From Gordoniibacillus chartarius (GTDB lineage: Bacteria; Bacillota; Bacilli; Paenibacillales; NBRC-103111): a DNA stretch of 64,000 nt. Shown one piece after another: positions 44,203 through 51,777 of this stretch. Positions within the stretch are counted from its first letter, which is position 1, and each line of letters begins with the position of its first letter. The notes under the pieces are model-generated. The model was not told the DNA's origin. It worked only from the letters and a program-made list of their open reading frames with translations, and made no database searches. The translations under genes and the position numbers were made by a program. The stretch is taken from the NCBI RefSeq assembly GCF_042432825.1, contig NZ_JBHLWN010000002.1, forward strand, positions 12,444-76,443, in the 5' to 3' direction.

Positions 44203-45501
44203 TTAATGATTTCTCAATTGAGATCTATTATTATGAAAGAGTGACAACTCATCTGACAATACACGTTCATATTCTTCAATGTGCTTCAATAACACGTAAG
44301 CGGGGTCACTTGAAACAGACTTCCCTTCGCATACAGGCAGATTGTTTAATCTTTCCGTTAGTGTAGGGTGCGTGTCATCGGCAGAAGATATTTTGGATCG
44401 AGCAAATTGTAATTCTTGGGCAACTTCTCCGCGGAGACTATCCGAATACTGTCTAAAAACCTGAAAATAATTGATGATCCCCCTCCCTTCTTTATACCTC
44501 CCTGTCAGATCACCATATGACACTCGTTCAAATATAATAGGGTTGCTGTGCATTTTTTCCAAAGAGCTCATATAAGTTGCTGTTCCGCAGGTTTGAGCTG
44601 CCCATGCATCTGCACGGTATTCACGAGCCCTAGAAATCGCCACCATATGATTATGAAACCACTTCAAATAATAACGAACTATAACTGTTGGTATTAGGGA
44701 CGGAACCATCATAAACGAGGCTAAATCAGATCTGTCAGTATTAATTCCATAGTCAATACGCTTCAACATCGTCATAGCCCCTTGATAGACAGGCGCGATC
44801 TTCTTGCTGAACTTTGTATCCCATCCTGTAAAATGGGCTAATTCATGACTGACAATGGAACGCAGTTCATCAATGTTAACATTGTATAGCATTGGTAAAC
44901 TTATACTTAGAATTGTACCTCTAATCTTCTCGTTTGGCAGACTAATTGCTGCATCAGCGGCAAAAAAAGCACTTCTGGCATTTAGAATAATATACTTCGG
45001 CATCTCCGCGTGCATTTGCTCGCACAAGTCTTTGATTTGCTCGAATAATTCAGGTTCCATAGCTTCATTCATCACGATGCCGACCTCTTCTATAGTTCTA
45101 GGGAACAAAGATCTAAAAATTCCGGAAAACACAGAATAATATCCCAGAAGAACCCCAATCCCAACGCCTAAAAATGCTCCGAATAGCAAAACCGCAACTA
45201 ACGGGGGTGCAATATGTAGAAGGAAATAATAGAACCCGTACCCGATACAGGTCATGATTAACAAAGATGCACAAAGGATCACATACAATCCAGGTACGAA
45301 CCACAAATATTTGTTGGCCGTCTTAACATGAATTTTTTCATTCTCAATTACGGGCACATTTTGAATCTCTCCATTCATTTTGACAGTTCCCTTTCGCAAA
45401 AGTATATCGATCATCTTTCTATCACTTACCTTCAGTATTCGACAGAGTAAATGGAATTCCTTGTAAGGGAATGATCCGATGTATCGAATGCGCGAGACCA
45501 T
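44203..45501 (-). CDS. M48-family zinc metalloprotease, membrane-anchored
   Basis: 432-aa protease with two transmembrane segments near residues 70-130 (YVILCASLLIMTCIGYGF and PPLVAVLLFGAFLGVGIGVL) and a catalytic domain with the zinc motif HELAHF inside VSHELAHFTGWD. A later EYRADAWAAQ supplies the third ligand and the M48 ExxxD signature. M48 proteins such as HtpX and related integral-membrane peptidases act in membrane protein quality control. The reading frame extends to a start at 45576, but a rho-independent terminator lies inside that extension (45530-45553). The ATG at 45501 with AGAGG upstream is therefore chosen; the N-terminus then begins MVSRIRYIGSF. The C-terminal part keeps DDTHPTLTERL, typical of M48. 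Confidence 0.88.
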   Translation of the reverse strand: MVSRIRYIGSFPYKEFHLLCRILKVSDRKMIDILLRKGTVKMNGEIQNVPVIENEKIHVKTANKYLWFVPGLYVILCASLLIMTCIGYGFYYFLLHIAPPLVAVLLFGAFLGVGIGVLLGYYSVFSGIFRSLFPRTIEEVGIVMNEAMEPELFEQIKDLCEQMHAEMPKYIILNARSAFFAADAAISLPNEKIRGTILSISLPMLYNVNIDELRSIVSHELAHFTGWDTKFSKKIAPVYQGAMTMLKRIDYGINTDRSDLASFMMVPSLIPTVIVRYYLKWFHNHMVAISRAREYRADAWAAQTCGTATYMSSLEKMHSNPIIFERVSYGDLTGRYKEGRGIINYFQVFRQYSDSLRGEVAQELQFARSKISSADDTHPTLTERLNNLPVCEGKSVSSDPAYVLLKHIEEYERVLSDELSLFHNNRSQLRNH

Positions 45502-45529
45502 GTTTCGCAAAGCCTCTATACATAAATGA

Positions 45530-45553
45530 CAAAAAGCCGCGATTAAGCGGCTT
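45530..45553 (-). terminator. Rho-independent terminator of the CDGSH gene
   Basis: On the minus strand AAGCCGC, a 6-nt loop, GCGGCTT, then TTT. It lies about 60 nt after the CDGSH gene stop and inside the possible N-terminal extension of the M48 gene, which argues for a shorter M48 protein. Confidence 0.65.
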
Positions 45554-45614
45554 CTCCAGCTTTTGTTTGTTTTCATCCGATTTAGTTTACTGATGTCACA
45601 GACAGCCGTTCACA

Positions 45615-45830
45615 CTACTCCTTCTTTGCTCGCGGCGCACTTTCGAACCCGGTCGACTTATGCGTGCCGTCGCAGAACGGTTTGTTGCCTGACGCTCCGC
45701 ATCGGCATAGTGAGAACGATTCCTTATGCTCGAACGGGTTGCCTTCCGCGTCCACAAGCTCCACCGGTCCCGTCACCCGCAGCGATCCGTTGTCGTTCAC
45801 CTTAATGGTCACTTTGGTTTCTTCTGCCAT
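45615..45830 (-). CDS. CDGSH iron-sulfur domain protein
   Basis: 71-aa protein with a single CDGSH-type iron-sulfur motif: CRCGASGNKPFCDGTH (three Cys and one His binding a 2Fe-2S cluster) at residues about 42-57. The N-terminal half, with TIKVNDNGSLRVTGPVEL, matches the small bacterial CDGSH proteins. Electron transfer or redox sensing is the usual suggestion for the family; no specific partner is visible here. The basic tail ends RAKKE. The ribosome binding site GGAGGG lies 8 nt before the ATG. It has its own terminator and is probably monocistronic. Confidence 0.93.
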   Translation of the reverse strand: MAEETKVTIKVNDNGSLRVTGPVELVDAEGNPFEHKESFSLCRCGASGNKPFCDGTHKSTGFESAPRAKKE

Positions 45831-45930
45831 GTGGCCTGCCCTCCTATCTCAACAATTAGTACAAGTATATCCAGCGATCTCGGGAAAAAGACTAACTGCC
45901 GGCATTCGCTCATGGCAAATCAATGCCAGC

Positions 45931-46545
45931 TTAATCACATTCCGCCGGGCCTATCGTGTTTCTCAGACGAAATATCGTCTGGATTTGAGATTCGGTATTC
46001 CTCTCAATAGAGAGCTCGGGCAAATCATTGATATCGTAAAATCGAACTTCGCTCGTTTCCGCCCCTCCCGTTGCTTCGCCTCCAACGATCTCACATTGAA
46101 TAAACAGCTTGTATACATGATATGGCGAAGGCGGATGCGGATGACATTTCTTATCGTGGACAGCCAGCAGTCTCACCGCTCTTACATCGAAGCCTGTCTC
46201 TTCTCTTGCTTCCTTAACCGCAACCTCGGTCGGAGACAAGCCGATATCGGCCCATCCCCCGGGCAGCGCCCACTTTCCGTCAATTTTTTCTTTGACCATC
46301 AGGATTCGATCGTCTTTAAAGATAACCGCTCTTACATCTACCTTTGGTGTAGCATAGCCGGTTTCATTAGCGAATAGCGCCTGAATGGTGTTCATATCGG
46401 TTTTCGTGTACTCCGACATAATTTCCATGCTGATATCACGAATTTGCTGGAATCTTTCTAAATCGTACATATCCTTGGAGTAGGTTAAGCCTGCCTGTGC
46501 AATAGACTGAAGCTGCTTCGCCCATTCAAGCCATTTAGGATCCAT
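45931..46545 (-). CDS. Nudix hydrolase with Nudix N-terminal domain (ADP-ribose pyrophosphatase-like)
   Basis: 204-aa Nudix enzyme. An N-terminal helical segment of about 65 aa (WLEWAKQLQSIAQAGLTY, then DLERFQQIRDIS) matches the Nudix_N domain of Bacillus ADP-ribose and nucleoside diphosphate-X hydrolases. The Nudix box is PGGWADIGLSPTEVAVKEA followed by REETGF; the first Arg of the canonical REUXEE is a Lys here. The metal-binding glutamates are present. It likely cleaves ADP-ribose or a similar NDP-X compound in the cytoplasm. The ATG at 46545 is preferred to the GTG nine bases upstream because the G-rich ribosome binding site (GGGGTGG) overlaps the latter. It is transcribed away from the membrane protein gene at 46649. 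Confidence 0.9.
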   Translation of the reverse strand: MDPKWLEWAKQLQSIAQAGLTYSKDMYDLERFQQIRDISMEIMSEYTKTDMNTIQALFANETGYATPKVDVRAVIFKDDRILMVKEKIDGKWALPGGWADIGLSPTEVAVKEAREETGFDVRAVRLLAVHDKKCHPHPPSPYHVYKLFIQCEIVGGEATGGAETSEVRFYDINDLPELSIERNTESQIQTIFRLRNTIGPAECD

Positions 46546-46648
46546 GCCGTCCACCCCGAATCGTGATTGGTTTACCGTTTACATATAGGAATAAATAATA
46601 GGAACTAGGGGATGATTGGTTTATGACGCTGCACCGGAGGGTGATTGA

Positions 46649-47191
46649 ATGATCCCGCAAATACTTTGGTCAATTTTTGCGTTACCCTGGTTTTCATTGT
46701 TTTTTCTTGGCCGAGAACGGATTCGCCGGTTTATGCCTGTCGCCTTGTTTGCCACTGTCCTTTCTACCATCGTGAATCAAATCGCATGGACATATCAATG
46801 GTGGACGTTCAAAGTAACGTTGTTTCCATGGGATAAAGTCATCCCGCTGCCGACAGTTTACGGGGTGTTTCTGGTCGGTACGATCTGGATTTTCGCCTTT
46901 ACCTTCCGCAAGTTCTGGTTGTATGTACTCGTTAATTTGATCGTGGACGGCATCTATGTTTTTGCGCTTTCCGTTTGGTTGAACCATTTGGGCGTACGGG
47001 AAAGCGGCAATTTACCGCCGTTAATCAATCTGTCGTTGATGACCGCTTTCGCTCAAATCCTGTATGTTTATCAAATGTGGCAAGAAGGCATATGGCTTCC
47101 GACTAAGACCGGAAACAAGGAGGAGGAAATCGGCAACGCACCGGACTCACCGCGTCCGCTCGGCATTCGAGCGAGAATCAAGGCAAAATGA
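46649..47191 (+). CDS. Multi-pass membrane protein, unknown
   Basis: 180-aa integral membrane protein with about four hydrophobic segments (residues 5-20, 28-50, 70-90 and 92-112) and a charged, proline-containing C-terminal tail from about residue 150 that should face the cytoplasm. Its layout (aromatic-rich helices, PLPTVYGVF) is reminiscent of small Bacilli membrane proteins of the CBO0543 type, but I cannot assign the family. An ideal ribosome binding site (GGAGGGTGAT) precedes the ATG. One of only two plus-strand protein genes in the window, convergent with the beta-lactamase-like gene, with only 20 bp between stops and no clear terminator. Confidence 0.82.
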   Translation: MIPQILWSIFALPWFSLFFLGRERIRRFMPVALFATVLSTIVNQIAWTYQWWTFKVTLFPWDKVIPLPTVYGVFLVGTIWIFAFTFRKFWLYVLVNLIVDGIYVFALSVWLNHLGVRESGNLPPLINLSLMTAFAQILYVYQMWQEGIWLPTKTGNKEEEIGNAPDSPRPLGIRARIKAK

Positions 47192-47211
47192 ACGTATCAG
47201 CCCTATTCCTC

Positions 47212-48375
47212 TTAGTCCAGCGCCCCGTAAACAACGGACCGCAGCCGCGGATGAATGAACGGCTCCCTGCTTGGCAGCAGCTGCTGCATGTAGACGATCG
47301 TGAGCTCCTCCTTCGGATCAATAAGCAAGTACGATCCCGCCATGCCGGCCCAGCCGAATTCGCCGATCGATCCGTTGATTCCGCCTGCCGCCGGATCGAT
47401 CAAGGTGCGAACGCCAAGCCCGTAGCCGTAACCGCCCATATGCGACCAATCGTAATCACGAAGCTGCTGGCCGTTCAGGTGGTTCGTCGCCATCAATTGG
47501 AGAGTCTTCGGACTGAGAATCCGTGCTCCGTCCAGTTCTCCTCCCCTTACGAGAGCTTGCGCAAACCGGGTGTAATCCCCGATCGTCGATAGCAATCCCG
47601 CGCCGCCGCTTTCCAGACGGCAATCAGGCTGATAGCAGGCGTCCAATCTTGCGTTCGGGGTCATCGTACCGTCTTCAGCACGGTCATACATCGTGCATAG
47701 GCGATCGCGCTGATCGTCCGGAATCCGGAAGAAGGTGTCCTTCATGCCGAGCGGCTCGAAAATGTGTTTCTGCAGAAACTCGCCGAACGATTGGCCTGAA
47801 AGTACTTCAACCAGCGCTGCAAGAACATCATGGCTTAATCCGTATTTCCAGCGTGTACCCGGTTCGAATGCGAGGGGCACGCCTGCAAGAGCTTTCGCGG
47901 CCGAACGAGTATCCATCGTTTCGGCGGCATTATGCATAATGGCGCGGGTTTGACGTTCGGTTTCCGTTCCGTCTCCGCCGTATGTAATTCCTGAGGTCAT
48001 CATGAACAGATCTTTGATCCGGATCGGATTCACTGCAGGAGCGACTGTCTTCACGCCGAATTCATTGTACTTATACACCTGCGGGTTACGGAACTCCGGC
48101 AAATATTCCCCTAATGGGTCGTTCAGCAGGTACAGCCCCTTCTCATACAGCATAAGAGCCGCAGCGCACGTAACGACTTTCGTCATCGAATAAATCCGGT
48201 AAATCGTATCCGGACCGATCTCCTTCTTTCTTTCCAAATCCGCATAACCAACGGTTTCTTCATAGATCGCTTCTCCCCGGTGAACGACCGTACAGGCGCA
48301 GCCGGCCGGGCCTTTCTCCGTCATACTCTTCAACAGCGGAGTCAACCGCTCGGCCAATCGATTGTTTCTGCTCAT
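47212..48375 (-). CDS. Serine hydrolase, class C beta-lactamase/esterase fold
   Basis: 387-aa protein of the PF00144 family. The SxxK motif is SMTK (residues about 62-65), preceded by YRIY; the YxS/YxN motif is YGLS in WKYGLSHDVLAALV. No signal peptide is seen, so a cytoplasmic esterase or peptidase (EstB-like) is more likely than a true beta-lactamase. GGAGLLSTIGDYTRF and GGYGYGLGV are typical of the family's C-terminal half. The start is the ATG at 48375 with GGGAG 8 nt upstream; the frame extends to 48411 without a ribosome binding site. A near-consensus cre site (TGAAAGCGTTTAAT) lies just upstream, hinting at CcpA control. Confidence 0.92.
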   Translation of the reverse strand: MSRNNRLAERLTPLLKSMTEKGPAGCACTVVHRGEAIYEETVGYADLERKKEIGPDTIYRIYSMTKVVTCAAALMLYEKGLYLLNDPLGEYLPEFRNPQVYKYNEFGVKTVAPAVNPIRIKDLFMMTSGITYGGDGTETERQTRAIMHNAAETMDTRSAAKALAGVPLAFEPGTRWKYGLSHDVLAALVEVLSGQSFGEFLQKHIFEPLGMKDTFFRIPDDQRDRLCTMYDRAEDGTMTPNARLDACYQPDCRLESGGAGLLSTIGDYTRFAQALVRGGELDGARILSPKTLQLMATNHLNGQQLRDYDWSHMGGYGYGLGVRTLIDPAAGGINGSIGEFGWAGMAGSYLLIDPKEELTIVYMQQLLPSREPFIHPRLRSVVYGALD

Positions 48376-48393
48376 CGTTACGGCTCCCTTCAT

Positions 48394-48407
48394 ATTAAAC
48401 GCTTTCA
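48394..48407 (-). promoter_or_regulatory. Candidate cre (CcpA) site upstream of the serine hydrolase gene
   Basis: TGAAAGCGTTTAAT fits the cre consensus TGWAANCGNTNWCA except at the last two bases. It lies just downstream of a perfect TATAAT (48414-48419, minus strand), a position where CcpA would block transcription. Confidence 0.4.
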
Positions 48408-48413
48408 ACACTT

Positions 48414-48419
48414 ATTATA
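48414..48419 (-). promoter_or_regulatory. -10 element of the serine hydrolase gene
   Basis: Perfect TATAAT on the minus strand about 40 nt upstream of the ATG at 48375. The -35 region 17 bp upstream is a poor match (TATGAA), so the promoter call rests mainly on the -10. Confidence 0.35.
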
Positions 48420-48474
48420 GCGAAAATGGGATGTTTTTCATATGAAAGTCTTCGAACTGCTTCTTACATCGCCC

Positions 48475-48508
48475 TTGCATTTGTTCCGATAACAAACGAT
48501 AATGTTAT
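48475..48508 (+). promoter_or_regulatory. Candidate promoter of the luciferase-like gene with overlapping dyad
   Basis: TTGCAT (48475-48480), a 17-bp spacer and GATAAT (48498-48503). An inverted repeat ATAACA-N8-TGTTAT (48489-48508) overlaps the -10 element, the place expected for a repressor operator. Confidence 0.4.
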
Positions 48509-48586
48509 TGTAACTTTTTCGGTAACAGATACAAAGGCGCTTCGTTCTATCGGGGCTGCCTAAAACTATTTCAAGCAGGTGAATGT

Positions 48587-49576
48587 ATGGTACCTATTTC
48601 GATACTCGATCTTGCACCGATTGTGGCCGGCGGCACGGCCTCGGATGCGCTGCGCAATTCGCTGGATCTTGCCCGCCATGCCGAAGACTGGGGCTACAGC
48701 CGGTTTTGGCTCGCCGAGCATCATAACATGCCGGGCATCGCCAGCTCCGCCACATCGGTCGTGATCGGCCATATTGCGGCGGGAACGTCCCGCATTCGCG
48801 TAGGCTCCGGCGGCATTATGCTGCCGAACCACGCGCCCCTTATGATCGCCGAACAATTCGGCACGCTGGAATCGTTATTTCCCGGGAGGATCGACCTCGG
48901 TATCGGACGCGCTCCGGGCTCAGACCGTCTGGCTGCACGCGCCATGCGCCGCGGGCTGGATAGTGACGGCGACAATTTTCCGGAGCTGCTGGATGAGCTG
49001 CGCGCGTTTCTATATGGCTCCGGAACGCTTGGCGTTCGAGCTGTGCCCGGCGAAGGCTTGAATATTCCGATGTGGCTGCTCGGTTCCAGCGGCTTCAGCG
49101 CACAGCTGGCCGGTGAACTGGGGCTCCCCTTCGCATTCGCCAGTCACTTCGCCCCCGAATATTTGCTGCCGGCTTTGCATTTGTACCGCTCGCATTTCCG
49201 CCCTTCTTCCGTGCTGGATCAGCCATATGCAATGGTGGGAATCAGCGTCGTAGCTGCGGATACGCCGGAGGATGCTCAGCGTCTGGCCACCTCGCAGCAG
49301 CAGCAGGCGCTCAGCCTGATCCGGGGACGTCCCGGTAAGCTGCAGCCTCCGGTCGACAGTATGGATGGACTTTGGACTGAAGAGGAAAAGGAAATGGTGC
49401 GCAGAAGAATGGCCTATACGATTATCGGCGACCGGGCTGCGATCAGCGACAGACTGCAGCAAATCGTCCGCGAAACCGGTGCGGACGAATTAATCGCCAC
49501 CGGCCAAATCTACGATCATCACGCCAGACTTCGATCCTATCACATTCTTGCCGAAGCCGCTGGGCTTAGGAACTAA
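48587..49576 (+). CDS. Luciferase-like (LLM class) flavin-dependent monooxygenase
   Basis: 329-aa protein of the bacterial luciferase-like family, in the subgroup of about 330 aa with MsnO8-type features. Markers are the start ISILDLAPI, WLAEHHNMPGIASSATSV (the AEHH block), RVGSGGIMLPNHAPL and PGRIDLGIGRAPGSD. These enzymes use reduced FMN from a separate reductase to oxidise small organic substrates; the substrate here is unknown. The ATG at 48587 is placed 7 nt after AGG of AGCAGGTG. The gene stands alone on the plus strand with a candidate promoter and dyad upstream and a strong bidirectional terminator downstream. Confidence 0.93.
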   Translation: MVPISILDLAPIVAGGTASDALRNSLDLARHAEDWGYSRFWLAEHHNMPGIASSATSVVIGHIAAGTSRIRVGSGGIMLPNHAPLMIAEQFGTLESLFPGRIDLGIGRAPGSDRLAARAMRRGLDSDGDNFPELLDELRAFLYGSGTLGVRAVPGEGLNIPMWLLGSSGFSAQLAGELGLPFAFASHFAPEYLLPALHLYRSHFRPSSVLDQPYAMVGISVVAADTPEDAQRLATSQQQQALSLIRGRPGKLQPPVDSMDGLWTEEEKEMVRRRMAYTIIGDRAAISDRLQQIVRETGADELIATGQIYDHHARLRSYHILAEAAGLRN

Positions 49577-49613
49577 CAAAACTGAGCGCACACCGCGCTC
49601 AGTTTTGTTTTAC
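49575..49613. terminator. Bidirectional rho-independent terminator
   Basis: Perfect 15-bp stem AACAAAACTGAGCGC / GCGCTCAGTTTTGTT with a 5-nt loop and T-rich flanks on both strands, placed between the convergent luciferase-like and HPr-like genes. It overlaps the last bases of the luciferase-like stop codon. Confidence 0.9.
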
Positions 49614-49619
49614 CCATAT

Positions 49620-49886
49620 TTATTTGTACCGCTCAATCAGGTCGGTCAAGTAATCAATCGCTTCCTTCTCGTCCTTACCCTTTGTTTTGATCGTAATCCG
49701 GGTTCCTTTATGAATCGCGAGTGTCATCATCCCCAGCAAGCTTTTCACATCGACACTGACCCGGTTTGCTTCGTCTACGTTATACTCGATGATAATGTCC
49801 GAAATAAACCGGCTCGCTGTTCTTGAAATCGCTTGCAGATCAACAGGTTGAAAATCGGCCGCAATGACAACATCGTACACTCTCAT
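49620..49886 (-). CDS. HPr-like phosphocarrier-family protein lacking the active-site histidine
   Basis: 88-aa protein with the HPr fold signature. The regulatory serine region KSLLGMMTLAI corresponds to KSIMGVMSLGI of HPr, and ITIKTKGKDEKEAIDYL matches the last strand and helix. Where HPr has GIHARPA with the phosphorylatable His15, this protein reads QPVDLQAI, so there is no histidine. It cannot act in PTS phosphotransfer but could still be phosphorylated on the serine, like Crh, a known CcpA cofactor. The start is ATG 49886 with GGAG 8 nt upstream; the frame extends to 50030 without support and overlaps the cysI terminator. Confidence 0.88.
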   Translation of the reverse strand: MRVYDVVIAADFQPVDLQAISRTASRFISDIIIEYNVDEANRVSVDVKSLLGMMTLAIHKGTRITIKTKGKDEKEAIDYLTDLIERYK

Positions 49887-49977
49887 ATTGCTCACTCCAC
49901 TATTTATTTGATGGTATATTACCATGAAATCGCTATTTTGTGTGCAGCTTTTTTCGCCCGTTCCGCAAAATGAGAAA

Positions 49978-50019
49978 TACCCGCAGAAAAAGCACTTCGC
50001 CAGTGCCTTTCTGCGGGTA
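49978..50019 (-). terminator. Terminator of the cysJI operon
   Basis: Twelve-bp outer stem TACCCGCAGAAA / TTTCTGCGGGTA with an inner GCAC/GTGC stem, 17 nt after the cysI stop, followed on the minus strand by a T-rich stretch. Confidence 0.8.
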
Positions 50020-50036
50020 AGTGGTGTCATAGACTA

Positions 50037-51755
50037 TTAATCGTGGAAATTAGTGCCGTCCGTTGTCGCGGCAATTATGCCGGCGCGAATGACATAATCG
50101 CCGAAATGCTCGCCGCTCTCTCTTTCCTTCGCATATCGCGGAAGCAGTACGCGAAGCTCGCGGAGAATTTCGTCTTCCCCGATATTTTCCCGGTACATCT
50201 TGCTCAAGCGGCTGCCGTCAAATGCGGCGCCGAGATACATATTGTATTTGCCCGGAGCTTTACCGATAAAACCGATCTCGCCGAGCGCATGGCGCGCACA
50301 GCCGTTCGGGCATCCGGTCATCCGGATCGTAATTTCTTCGTCACGCAGCCCATTCTCGTCGAGAATCTCATCGATCTTGTCGATGAGCACAGGCAAATAC
50401 CGCTCCGCTTCAGCCATCGCCAGACCGCAGGTTGGCAGCGCCACGCAGGACATCGAGCTGCGGCGGAGACCGGAATGACGCTTGCCGTCGTGCAGCCCGT
50501 ACCGCTCGAGAAGCTCGGAAATTTCCGCTTTCTTTTGCGGTGTAACGTTTGCGATAATGAGGTTCTGATTGGCGGTCAAGCGGAAGTCGCCGGTATGCAC
50601 CTTCGCAATTTCGCGCAGGCCCGTCATCATAGGATAGCCTTCGTAATCCGTAACGCGGCCGCCCTGGACGAACATCGTAAAGTGCCACTTGTCCCCTACG
50701 CCCTGCACCCAGCCGTACCGGTCGCCGTTATCGTTGAAATGGTACGGCTTCGCTTCGTCTAGCTTCCAGCCAAGGCGGTTTTCCAGCTCCTCTTTGACCG
50801 TCTCGAGCCCAAGGCGATCGACCGTGTACTTGAAACGGGCGTTTTTACGATGCGAACGATTACCGTAGTCGCGCTGAATCGTAATGATTTTCTCGGCAAC
50901 GTCATAAATCTGCTCCGGCTTGCAGAAGCCGATGACCTTCGCCAGCTGCGGATACGTCTCCTTGTCGCCGTGCGACATCCCCATACCGCCGCCGATCGCT
51001 ACGTTGAAGCCGACAAGCCGGCCGTCCTCGACAATTGCAATAAAGCCCAGGTCCTGGGAATACACATCAACGTCGTTGGAAGGCGGCACGGCGATGCCGA
51101 TCTTAAATTTCCGCGGCAAATAAAGCGGGCCGTACATCGGCTCGACTTCGTCCTGCTCCGGAGTCGAGGCAACGATCTCTTCATCGAGCCACAGCTCGTG
51201 ATAAGCCCGGGTCCGCGGCAGCAGATCGTCGCTTAACCGCTTCGACCATTCGTATACTTCCGCATGAATGTCGGACTGATACGGGTTCGGATTGCACATG
51301 ACGTTCCGGTTTACGTCGCCGCACGCAGCGATCGTGTCCAGCAGCGCTTGATGGATCGATTGAATCGTTTTTTTCATGTTCCATTTCAAGATGCCGTGCA
51401 TTTGGAACGTTTGGCGTGTCGTGAGCTTCAGCGTGCCGTTTCCATATTTGTTGGCAAGCTCATCCATGACGAGCCATTGTCCAGGCTGAGCAACGCCGCC
51501 GGGCATCCGCACGCGCAGCATGAACTGGTAGGCCGGCTCCAGCTTCTGCTTCTGCCGCTCGTTCCGCAGATCGCGGTCGTCCTGGAGGTAGCTGCCATGG
51601 AATTTCATCAATCGGTTATCGTCATCCGAGATGCCGGCGCTAAGCGGCTCGAGCATCGATTGGGCCAAGGTGCCGCGCAAGTAATTGCTTTCTCGTTTGA
51701 TGCGCTCGACATCGCTAGGTGGTCCCTCAGGCGCGGTTAATTTCAAATTTGCCAT
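50037..51755 (-). CDS. cysI: Sulfite reductase [NADPH] hemoprotein beta-component
   Basis: 572 aa, matching the usual CysI length (about 570). It reduces sulfite to sulfide with siroheme and a 4Fe-4S cluster during cysteine synthesis, in complex with CysJ. The cluster ligands are seen as CVALPTCGLAMAEAE and, 39 residues later, TGCPNGCARH (Cys-x5-Cys and Cys-x3-Cys). LKLTTRQTFQMHGI and NVMCNPNPYQSDIH are typical sulfite reductase repeats. The start is ATG 51755 with AGGAG 10 nt upstream; the longer frame would overlap cysJ and lacks a ribosome binding site. It lies 22 bp after the cysJ stop, so cysJ-cysI are one operon. Confidence 0.97.
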   Translation of the reverse strand: MANLKLTAPEGPPSDVERIKRESNYLRGTLAQSMLEPLSAGISDDDNRLMKFHGSYLQDDRDLRNERQKQKLEPAYQFMLRVRMPGGVAQPGQWLVMDELANKYGNGTLKLTTRQTFQMHGILKWNMKKTIQSIHQALLDTIAACGDVNRNVMCNPNPYQSDIHAEVYEWSKRLSDDLLPRTRAYHELWLDEEIVASTPEQDEVEPMYGPLYLPRKFKIGIAVPPSNDVDVYSQDLGFIAIVEDGRLVGFNVAIGGGMGMSHGDKETYPQLAKVIGFCKPEQIYDVAEKIITIQRDYGNRSHRKNARFKYTVDRLGLETVKEELENRLGWKLDEAKPYHFNDNGDRYGWVQGVGDKWHFTMFVQGGRVTDYEGYPMMTGLREIAKVHTGDFRLTANQNLIIANVTPQKKAEISELLERYGLHDGKRHSGLRRSSMSCVALPTCGLAMAEAERYLPVLIDKIDEILDENGLRDEEITIRMTGCPNGCARHALGEIGFIGKAPGKYNMYLGAAFDGSRLSKMYRENIGEDEILRELRVLLPRYAKERESGEHFGDYVIRAGIIAATTDGTNFHD

Positions 51756-51777
51756 GCTTGTCGTACTCCTCTCAAAA

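Noticed and set aside
47212..48375. Antibiotic-resistance beta-lactamase
   Set aside because: It has the fold and SxxK motif but no signal peptide, and fits cytoplasmic esterase-like members of the family better.
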